Source: Heliopora coerulea (lineage: Eukaryota > Cnidaria > Anthozoa > Scleralcyonacea > Helioporidae). Taken from it: a DNA stretch of 64,000 nucleotides. The stretch covers positions 868,001-932,000 of the forward strand of contig JASJOG010000107.1 of the NCBI GenBank assembly GCA_030142905.1. The letters are read 5' to 3'. Of the stretch, positions 50,601 to 61,552 are shown piece by piece; position 1 is the first letter of the stretch; each line of letters starts with the position of its first letter. The notes under the pieces are model-generated. The model searched no databases. It saw nothing but the letters and a program-made list of their open reading frames with translations, and was not told the DNA's origin. The translations under genes and the position numbers were made by a program.

Positions 50601-53600
50601 AAATCCTTACCGCATACTTGTTTTCGTAAATTTATTCAAGCATAAAACGCGCCGCTTTGGGTCCACAAATGAAGACATGCTAAGAAATAAGGTAATGAAA
50701 TTACGTAACACGCATTTCTTAGAGGAGAGCACAGTCATTAGTATAATCAAGGATGAAAAAGACAAACCGCGATGGCTAAATAATTGAAAACAGTTTCAAA
50801 CCAAATGAGACAAGTTGCGAATAATACAAATTTTGGACTTTTTGGCAGACATCAAATCCACCATCCTAGGAATGAATGAACTGAGCTACTATAGCCGTTT
50901 ACGGGGCTCTAGCGTTGAGTTTGGTATGTAAAATCTATCGTAATGGGTCAATCTCCTATTATTTTACTATTGGCCAACGTGAGACGATTTAGCTCTTTAT
51001 GAGGAGACATCCTGTCAGAAAAAAGTTTAGCTTAGATTTCAGTTCATTTTTTGATACAAACATGCAAGTGGAAACCGAAATATAAATGGTGTTATATCCT
51101 GGTGAAAATCACCAAAACAGAGACATACTCACAACGGTAAACCAACTGAAGCTGAAACACAAAGACCAAAAAGGTTCTTTCTTGCAGTTCTGTTTCTGTT
51201 GCATGTGTCTCAATGAAACGAAAAGATGTGACCGGAGATATAAACGGAAGAACAAGCCGTAAACAAATCTAATTTTCAGGCACTTTACAATAGATTTAAA
51301 ACTAGAATGCGCTTCTGAAATCCACTTGCTTCTTTACGAGGACATACTGTAAGTTTCGTACGTTTTAGATAATTTCACGTCATAAAAAGAATTTCTACCT
51401 TTGGCCATGAAAGATTTTCACCAGTGAAATCGCCTATTCGTGAGTAAATATTTAAAGCTGAGCATTCGATCGTGAACCATAGGCATCCCTTACTCTCTGA
51501 ATTTTTGGAGAAGTTCTTGTCTTTTTCATTATCTTGTAAGTATTTTGTGACAATTCTGCTTTCAGTTTTTTTCTAGCTCGGTTCGTCTTCCAATGACCAA
51601 GTTTAGGTGATAAATTGCTGTTTTCTTTACCGTCTTCCAAATTTTCCTCAATCCAGAATTCGTCTATTCTAGATGAAATGTCCTTCGCGATGTCCCTTCC
51701 AGAAGGTCTCAACAAACAACATCTCGCTGACACTACGAGTTCTTCGTCCCCTAGAGGATCGACCGTAGCCAAGTCTGTCCCAGATCTTCTCATCCTTCCT
51801 GGTCAAGAGTCCCCGGACCTCTCGTCTGACAAACAAGAGAAGAGCGCCAAACCTGCCATGTCTTTAACACGTGTCATGTCCGTGAAAGCTTCACAAGTGA
51901 AAAACGCAATCATAACTGGTTTTAAAAGGAAAGGTAATTACACTGTCGATAACAGTATTCCTTTGATTGTATACTGTGTGTATGGTTTGACTGTGTGTTC
52001 TTTTTGTTGTGTGGTGCTGGTGGCACAGTGGCAGTGCAACATGTCACTTATCACTGTTACTAGGGTTCGATTCCGGCACTGTGAAGTTATCTGATTAAAG
52101 TTACCTTGGTCACACGTGAGAAGAGTGTTGTCCAGTTTGGCTCTACCAAACATCGCAGGTTTTCTCCGGGTACTCTGGTTTCCTCCTGTAGTAAAACTGG
52201 ACCCATGAGGGGTGGCCCTTAGTGGACCTCTAGGGAGAACAGCTTAGGTAGCTGATGGAGTTAGCCAGTATAAATCAAGGCACTTGACTTTACTTTCTCA
52301 CTTATACGCTAATGCCACTTCTTACTAGGCGACTTATTTGTTGCGGGAAGCGTAGCGGCAGATGATTTAAAACGTGATTTTGAAAAACTTTTCTCAGCGA
52401 ATTTTTTTACCAACCAATCAGATTATGTGAAGGAGCTGGTTGGTTCGCTAGTCGCGAAAAAGAAGTCGACGCCAGAGGACCGAGTTTAAGGTGCAAACTT
52501 TGTCGACAAATAATGTTTGTGTAGACGACTAGGGTGGTGAAAGGTTGTGGAAGGGATGAAGGTGTAACATCAGTAATTGTGTTGGACTGAGGTATCAAAC
52601 ATTGTGAGTTTGATGCCCTTGAAACTCAATGTGTGAAAAGAGTTGGACTATGAAGAGTGCAGAGTGGAGTGATTTGTTGAATAGCTTCATGACTTAGTTG
52701 ATAGTGCAACGAATTTGAGCAGCACAATGTGCGGCTTTGTTATGCATCTAGGACATTTCCTTAGAGTTTGTATTTTTCGCCATTAAAATCATTCGTTATC
52801 TTACATCCTTGACTGGTTAATGTTTCCCTCGTAAATAGGAAGACGGAGTGGTGGCCGCGTTTTCCTGGACCGAGACCATGCCACAATCCATGGCTGTTTG
52901 TACCGCAAGAGAGGCATTCTTTGGAAAAAACGTTGGTGCATTGTCACGAAAGAAACATTTTACGCTTTTCGCGATTCTTCGCTCGAAAATGAAGATTTCA
53001 GCTGTAGTTTGCGCAAATGTATTGCGTTGAGGATTTGTGACGAGCCAGGAAGAGCGTATAGCTTTAAATTGGTTCGACGAAAAGGAGAAGAAGTTATGTT
53101 GGCTGCCGAGGACAGCAATGAGTTGGAAAGATGGATGGATGTTCTTCAGCGTGAAACCTCGAAACAAAACTGTACACCAGGCAAGTACTTGACATTCTTT
53201 GTTACTATTTCTCAGTTAAACGATATTAAGCCGGGTCGGCTGCCCCATGGTTGGTCGCCGACTAGTCTTTGTCTAGCTGCAGGACGGTCGTCGAGTAGGA
53301 GCCGAGTTTTTGCCAACCAGCAGTGGACTGGTCACCGAGCAGTCACTGATACAGTGGTGATGTCACTGTGGTCCGCGAACTGACGGATTGGAGACGAGAA
53401 AAGAGAACCAACATAATGTATCGGTCCATGTTATGACGTATAATGACTTAATGGTCATGATACGTGATACTTTAAATTGTAATTCAGGTTGAGATTTATT
53501 TGAAAGATTAAATTTATTTGGATGTTCATACAAAACGATACATGCATGAAAAAGTGTTATTATTCAGTGTTATGTACTCTCAATTTCATTGTATTTCTTT

Positions 53601-56600
53601 CTGTATTTTTTTTTTTGGTTTAGGGGGCGGAAGTCGATCGTCGTCTTTAACTGGAACAAGTTTGTACAGCGAGGGAACATTTGCAGATTCTTCAGCGGCG
53701 GAAGACACGAATACAGTACGAAAGTCTATATGTTTACCAATATATATGTATATTTGTATCTTTTAAAATTTAATTTTTTTCTTGATTCAATTGGTTATGC
53801 TTAAGTCCTGTCTCACCCTTAGCTCCATTTGCGCGTTCGTTTTTGTCTGTTCGTTTTCGTTCGTTCGCTCGCTTATTCGTTTACATTCGTTTTTGTTCGT
53901 TCGTTTGTTTGTTCGTTTGTTCGTTTGTTCGTTCGTTCGTTCGTTCGTTCGTTCGTTTGTTCGTTCCTTCGTTTGTTCGTTCGTTCGTTGTCGTTCGCTA
54001 CTTTGTTTTCGTTGGCATGGTTACTTTTCGTTTGTTTTTTCGTTTGTACCCTCGATCGTCTGTTCGTTCTCTCTTTTTGTTGTTCGTCTCTCCGTTCCGT
54101 CATTTGTTCGTCCAATCATTTATTCATCCACTTATGTCATATTATTTTGCAATGAATACTATTCGTGTTTGAGCTTGCGTTATGGCAGACGACAAACAAA
54201 CGTTTCTTCCGCACAAATTCCGGGAAAATATTTCCTTACACGTGAAATGCATGTGGGAGCTTGACGATTTCACGGGCAAAAGGCGAACGTTTGCCTAGCC
54301 CAGATCCCCTGCGCACATTGTTAATCATCCCTGTCCATCTGAGTCACGGCAACTCAGTGGCTAGAGCGTCTTAACGCTGGTCATAAGGTATGCACATCTT
54401 CTTCCTCATGCACTCACTCTGCTACACGTTCACTCGGTCGCTCACTCGTTAATTTATTTAGTCAGTCAGTGAATCATCCGTTCATTTCATTTGATATTTC
54501 GTTTTATCTTTGGTTTGACCCTTCACTTCTTTCCCATTTCGAAGGACTGTGACGTAATGGAGTCATACAACGGTGAAACAACAGATAAGGACTCCTCTGA
54601 TGAGCATAGCACCAGCAGTGTCCCCTTGAAGCTTACGTCACGTGGTATCAACGAGGAAGGTTTTGTGTATTACCTTGTGGGCAAGGAAGCTTGGGAACAT
54701 TGCTGGGTAAGAAGACGTTAATGATCTTTCAGGAACATGTTAGGATACCTTTACTAAATATACATGTGTGTGAATGTGTGTCAGTGGGACAAGAGACGTT
54801 AAAGAGAGGACAAGCCACAAAAATAAACTGCAAAAAGGCACAAAAGTTAAGACGACGAGCAAACTAATTTAATAATTTCCTTGCTATCCTTGTTTGTATG
54901 ACTGTGTACGAAAAATCTTTGTCTGCGGAGGATTTTTTTGTATCAATTTCGCTTATTTTATCTCACTGTACTTAGCCGCCAGAAGACTGCAGGTGTCATC
55001 CAGATGCGTATCCGATTCGAAGAATTTAGGTCGCATCCGGATTAAATTTTACACGTTTGGATGGGTTCCGATCTGATTTTAGATTTGGCTTATTTTTTTC
55101 CCCACTAAATCGGATTGGATTGGAATCTTTTTTATGTTCTTAAGAGTAAATGCAGGATTATCCCAGCTCACTTTTTTTTCAGCGGAGATTTTCTTTCGGT
55201 GTTGACGACATTCCATGCAAGAAACACAAGTTAAACCACTCAAATGTTGCCAAATTTGAAAAGGAAATCCCCGATGTACAGTGCCTTTAGTTTGTTGAAC
55301 CAACGCAAAGGCCTGGCTCACACGTGAGCGTAAGCATAAGCATAAGGACAAAAGAAAAGGAATAACAAAGGGATAAAGTCAAGCCCGCGATATAAGGATC
55401 GTCGTAATCATAAGCATAAGATCATGGTCCAAGTATAAGCCAAGAACCGAACAAAAGATGAAAGAAAACAAAAATCTGGTTGTTTTATCTTTGCTAGTCC
55501 TAGAGGAGATATCTGCTTTGTTTTCGTATTGATCTTGTCCTTATGCTTATCTTGCTCGTGTGAACCAGGCTTAAAACGGCGGCCTCAAGAGACGTACAGT
55601 AGGGACCTTACGATCTACAACGTCAACTTCAATGACAACGTCCTTTAAACAAAAGACTTTCTCATGCAAACTTCCTCATGCAAAACAAAGAGAACGAATA
55701 ATTTTTATTCTCCAGACATTCTCAACACTGTCGTTGTGCATACAAACCTCACCTGGACCATGTTTACGTCTTATGGAAGACGTCAGCTCGCTGAGTGAGG
55801 AAAGCTGTCAGTTAAGATTGGACTCAATCCGAGCCCGCATTCGTTTTAAGAGGATTGAAGCGTTTAAGGAGTCATAAAACAAGCCACAGGTATCAAGCAT
55901 GGTGGTCAAGACGCCATGGTTTCTTTAAATGCGGATATATTAAAGGACATTGTCGTCCAAGTTGACGTCGTAGATCGTAAGATCTCTATTACGGGAATTT
56001 AGAACGTCTTCTCGAGTACAAAAGATATCGTAGAACTTGTTAATATTTCTAAACTCATCTATTGAAAAAGAACTTTTCTTTTTCAACACAGTTGCCTTTC
56101 GACGAATGTTCATGTTTCTGTTGTTGGCTAATTGTCAATGTTAAAGAAGGAAAGAATAATCATCAAACTTTTGTTTCTCTACTAGATGGAAGTCACTCTC
56201 GGAGTATTGAGTATTTACAGCAGTGAAAGTAAAGACACGCCGTTACAACGTGATCACGTACCCTTGTGTGACATTCAAGAAAACACTGCTCATGGCCAGC
56301 GGTCTCACTCGTTTGTATTGAAAAGACCTGGACGTAAGCCGATTTATTTGGAAGTCGACACAGAAACTGGTAAGTTGGCAACTGATGCTGGTCTCTGTGA
56401 GTTATGGTCAAATGTTTTTCACCGTTGTTGCTTTTTAACATAACTTCTTAAAGTTATTGGGGTAGGTTTAAACTCAAATATGGATTACTTAAATAACCAG
56501 AAGAAAGGGTATCCATTTTAAATAGCTTCAAATGTTTCATTTCTCAAAACTGCAAGAACAGTTGCATGACTTTTTAACAACAGCTATGACTGTCTCTCCA

Positions 56601-59600
56601 ACGTTTTTGTTTTTTCTAGATTTTCTCAAGTGGGTGAAATGTTTTAAATCGTGGAAGAGCAGGGACACTAATGTGTCAACGAGGTCAAATGTGGACACAA
56701 CTGGTTACAGTGGGACAGACAGGACTACTGAAGGTGTTACAACGTACACAACAGATGGTAGCGCCGATGAGGTTGCAACGTCAGACGATAACTTGCTTAC
56801 AGTGCCACGTTCGTTCCCTATTGGCGGAACCCCAGCGGTAAGATTCCGAGAAATTCCATTGTGAAATTTCCCTAAGTTATTTTCTGGTGAGAAATTTTTT
56901 TCCTCTGGTGTAGTATCCGAGGTAAATTCCCTTCAGGGTTATTTCCTTCCTGGGTCTGTTAAGTTACGTGGAAAGATTGATACAACATTTCAGGGCCATC
57001 CTTAAAATTTCGGGCAAATAAAATTTTTATGGCCAATCAATGTAATCGTCGACAGTGTTAATGAAGGTAAAAAGTTTAAAGGTTGGTAACTTCCGTGAAT
57101 GATTTCAAAGAAATCCAACGTTTTGAGCGAAGGTCCTTCGTCAGAGGAAGAAACGTGTTCTTATGTCACTGCAGTTACCAACCTTTGAACTGTATACCTT
57201 GTTTATATTTAGTAATATTTAGAACACTAGCAGAAATGATTCATCGGATTTAAAACACGAGGCAACAGCGGATTGTTTTAGATCGAAAAAGCACGTATTG
57301 TGAGTTTTCCTAAATGACTTCAGAAACGAACTCCTTTATACGCTGATTTACAAGGAAAGTTTGACAATTAATGTTTTCCAAGCCTCAAGAATTTGACGAG
57401 AAAAGGGAGCATGTGTTCATCGGACATAAACCAGGGTTGTACACGTCGTGGAAATCCTGGAAAGGCCTTGATTTTTTTTGTGGCCCTGGAAACCCCTGGA
57501 AAAGTAAGATCTAATACCCGAAGCCGTTTGGAACTATATAACAATGGTCGCTGTTTAGGTACTGTAGTAAAATTTAGATTAAAATCTACTAAAGGTACGA
57601 ACTCTCCAAAAACAATGTTTGGTCTGAAAAGCCCTGAAAAAGCGCTGGAATAAAACTATAAAAAGCCCTGGAAATTACTGTATTTTGAAATTTGTAATAG
57701 CGTACCGTATTTATTCCAATAGACGCCCACTATCTAATAAACGCCTCTCTCCAATAAATGCCCCCGCAACTCATAAAAATACTAAATAAACGCCCCTTTC
57801 CAATAAACGTCCCCTTTCCAAGAAACCCGCCCCAGTAAACCAAATGGGCCCGTTTGTGAAATTGTGAAATCTTTCAAAACCTGCGCGCTTAACCTTTCAG
57901 TCGACGGATCTGAAGATCATTTCATTCACTTTTTCAGAGAATGACAGCCGTGTGAAACTGGAGCGAGAGCTCCAGTCTCAACTTTCAGTTCTGCAAGAAT
58001 TTCGTTTGGCCCGATCCTTTCAAGGTCCTCATTGATTCGGATTCTGAGGACGCAGATGACGAACATTTTTTGAGTCAGATGCGATGACATAGAAATCGAG
58101 TGAAAATTTCATTGCTGAATTGTGTGAAAATTTTTTTTGTTTTTAATCCCTCATTCTGATGTTGAGAGCGCAGTTAATGAACATTCTATGTTTTATTACT
58201 AACGATGATGATGGTGAAATTGACATCGTATAAACATTTGCATGAAATCGTGTGAATATTTTCTATTTTTGAGGTTGAAATATTAAATTTTGAAATAAAC
58301 GCCCCTCTCTAATGAACGCCTCTCTCTAATAATCGCCTCCCTTTAGAGCTCAAATTTTTAATAAACGCCCAGGGCGTCTATTGGGATAAATACGGTACGA
58401 ACCCTGATAAACCTACCATGGTCAACCAAGATTTCTGTCCTCGCTTTGTTTCTGACTTTTTATTTCCCGGTTGTTTTGTACGTTTTTCTAATCACGATAC
58501 CATCTGTTGACCGTTTTAGACAAGTGATAGCGATTGTTACGCCGAGACAGCAGAGTCCAATGTAAGTTTAATTGACATTAACATTTAGAATTTAGAATTT
58601 GGTTGTGGAATAAGATTATCTAATCAAGGACCGGTGGACAGCGAGATCTACGTTAAATATAACACGTACAAGAACAAGAACAACAAAAAACAACAGCAAC
58701 ATCAGTATCAACAACAACGTCGATATCAACAACAACAATAACAACAACTACAAAAACTTCAACAACAACGAGAACAACAACATCAACATGATTATCATCA
58801 TCAACATCATCATCAACCGCTACAGCACAGTAACTGCCTTGAAATCCTAGATTACATTAATTGTGATAATTTGGGATAATGAGGTACATATATTAACCTA
58901 ACATTCACCGAAATGGTTTATTTAAGGAAATGAAATCGTTTTATCGTTTCCTCCTTTACTAATATCCGAAACATGTTGACAGGAAACCTTTCGAACTGAA
59001 AACATACTAAAGTTTTATCAAAGCTTTTTAAATTGATATCTTTAGTTCCTATGACTTTGGGTTTGTGGTTTCCATTGTCTGAGTGATTTTCAGCTGGTTA
59101 TCTGCCTCTTCTCTTTGCAATAAACGCTTGGCAACTGCCTTTGAAATTTAAGCCATTCTAATTAAATATTTAAATGGGAAACCAAGTATGACAAGGAGAT
59201 TTTAATGGATTGAAAGCACTTCCCAGAGGGGAAGATTAATAATGTTAAGGAAAAGGGGTTGGAAGCATCCCAAGATTTCTTGGGTGATAAAGTTGGGATT
59301 GGTATTCTCGTAATGCACAAGCATGAAACTCGCTTTACTACTTTCCAGTCTTTTGTTCTCGGGAATTTGCGTTCGTCTTCTGACATTTTAATATGTGTAG
59401 AAATCTCCTAATCCGCTTTTCCTAGAGGTATTAACCTAGGCCACCATGTCAAAAAAGTTTGCTAATGTTTCAACTAGAAAGCAAACCCAGAGTTGTTAAC
59501 TCTGTTGGATATCCCTCGCGATGTTTACGATGTATTAATTGACTGGATATTTTTGCTTTCTTTTCCATCAAACAAAAGTTTTCAAATTGCCTTTGAAATT

Positions 59601-61516
59601 TGAGCAATATCAGCGAAAGCTTTAGCAGTGCGACATAAAGCGTATCGAGGTATTTCCTTGAAATAATCATACGAAGAATAGGTAAAAACATTCGAGAACG
59701 TTATGATTGTGCACTCGTTGAAGCAAGGGGTAAAAAATGATGAAGGTTGCCTTCGTTTACGACATGAAGACATTCTATAGTCTACCTGTCTCTTAACGAG
59801 GTTTTGTATAAACAAACCTTTCAAACGCAATACCGCTGTTTACCAAACTTGGAGGTTTTATGTCCACAATCGTCTCGACTCAAAACGACTTTGGCTACTC
59901 CCCAAACAATGCCTTATATTACTAAAATCAATATAAATATCTTCGGTTGGCCTTGGTTAATCGCTAGTTTACTTCGTGTTTCTTATCTAATCTCTTCATG
60001 CAGAAAAACGACCGGGAACGGCCGAAAATCCGTCGCTCCATGACAAGTGTTTTATCACAGCTTACCCCGAAGGTCAGCAAGCGGAGGAACACGTCTAACG
60101 CTCCCATGATACCAATCGACGAAGTTGAGAAAAATGTGTCTAAGTCGTCGTGCTTGTATTTCAAAGCGAACACCGGACTTTGGGTGAAGCAGTGGTGTGT
60201 GTTACAGTGTTCGGTTTTATTGTGCTTCAATTCACCCCAAGAGGCCGAGGCTTGTTTCACTGTCGATGCGACGGGATGCGAAGTGAGACGCACTTCTTGT
60301 CAGTCTAAGAACTTTACCTTCGAAGTTTTCAACCGAGCTTTGGACAAACATTTCGAGTTTGCTGGAGAGAGCGCCTATGTTATGTACGCCTGGATGAGAG
60401 TTCTTAAAATCGCCTCTGGTTTGGGGCCAGAGAAGGAGAATAATAGGTAAGTTCTCGCTCTGAACGCGTGAAATATCTCAAAAGAGTAGAATTACAGAAA
60501 GTCACTGGCCGCGACGTGAATAAACAAGCTTTTTTGGGAGTCTGAATGCTTCTAGAGTGTACTAGACAACCAGGATACACTTGTTCGCGTTCTTTACCAC
60601 AAAATCAAATTTCTGTCTCACAGGTACCGCATTCTTTTAGGTATAAATGCTGTTTCGTCATCCTAACATACCAAGATTTTAAGGGATTCAATCTTATGGC
60701 GAACGTTGTAGGCCCATCGTGGGCGAAAGTTTGTTTTGTATCAAACTGACAAAAAATAAATTCCCAACAAGATTACGATCAGCCTTGACTTCATGTGCAC
60801 TTTCAGCTTAAAAACGAGCAAAATATCCAAATTTGATCTTCAAGTAAATTTCATAACCGTTTAAAGAACCTCCCCGAGGTCACGCTACAACAGTATACAT
60901 TAATACTCGCGCTAAAATCTTTGAATAGTTTCACCCTTTGTTTGGGTGAGAAATTATTTTACTGCAAGGGCGACTAAGGTGCGTTGTATTCAACTTTAGT
61001 GAACATCGTTTATCAATAACAACGATCAGAGATACCTTCTCATCCGGGTCACGTCCTTATAAGTTAGTCCGCTGGAGCCGGTCGTCAAAAAGACGATTAG
61101 AGATAATCTAGGATTACCACATCACCTGTTGTTTAAGTTCAACATATTTTGGTTGATCAATCGTGTTTAGATTTCACAGTATAAAACTTTGTTGGTCACA
61201 CACGAATTCTGTTGAAGAAAATTCCACCTTTTTTGAGTGGTATCCGTGAAATCTGTTTACGAAATTTTCCCTAACCCAGCATAGGGAAATATAAAATAAC
61301 CGACCTTTAAACAACCAGGCCTGGCCTGTTTTATCTTCACTGCCACCGCTGTATATAAATAAAATCGTAATACCAAGCGAACTTTTATGTTTGATTGTAT
61401 ATTTATTTCTGCTCTTTTAGCAGAAACATAAACATAAAAGTTCGCTTGGTATTATGATTTTATGTTATAAAGGGTACCTGTATTTGATCACATTTATTTA
61501 TATTTATATATTTATG

Positions 61517-61552
<36 letters not shown>

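Noticed and set aside
51657..51672. Acceptor atccag at 51656 for exon 5 of the multi-PH gene
   Set aside because: With the phase 1 end of exon 4 it brings a TGA into frame within 16 bp. The acceptor at 51672 keeps the frame open.
53782..54264. Phe/Val/Arg/Ser-rich 160-aa frame
   Set aside because: Encoded by the TTCG/TTTG microsatellite and its flanks.
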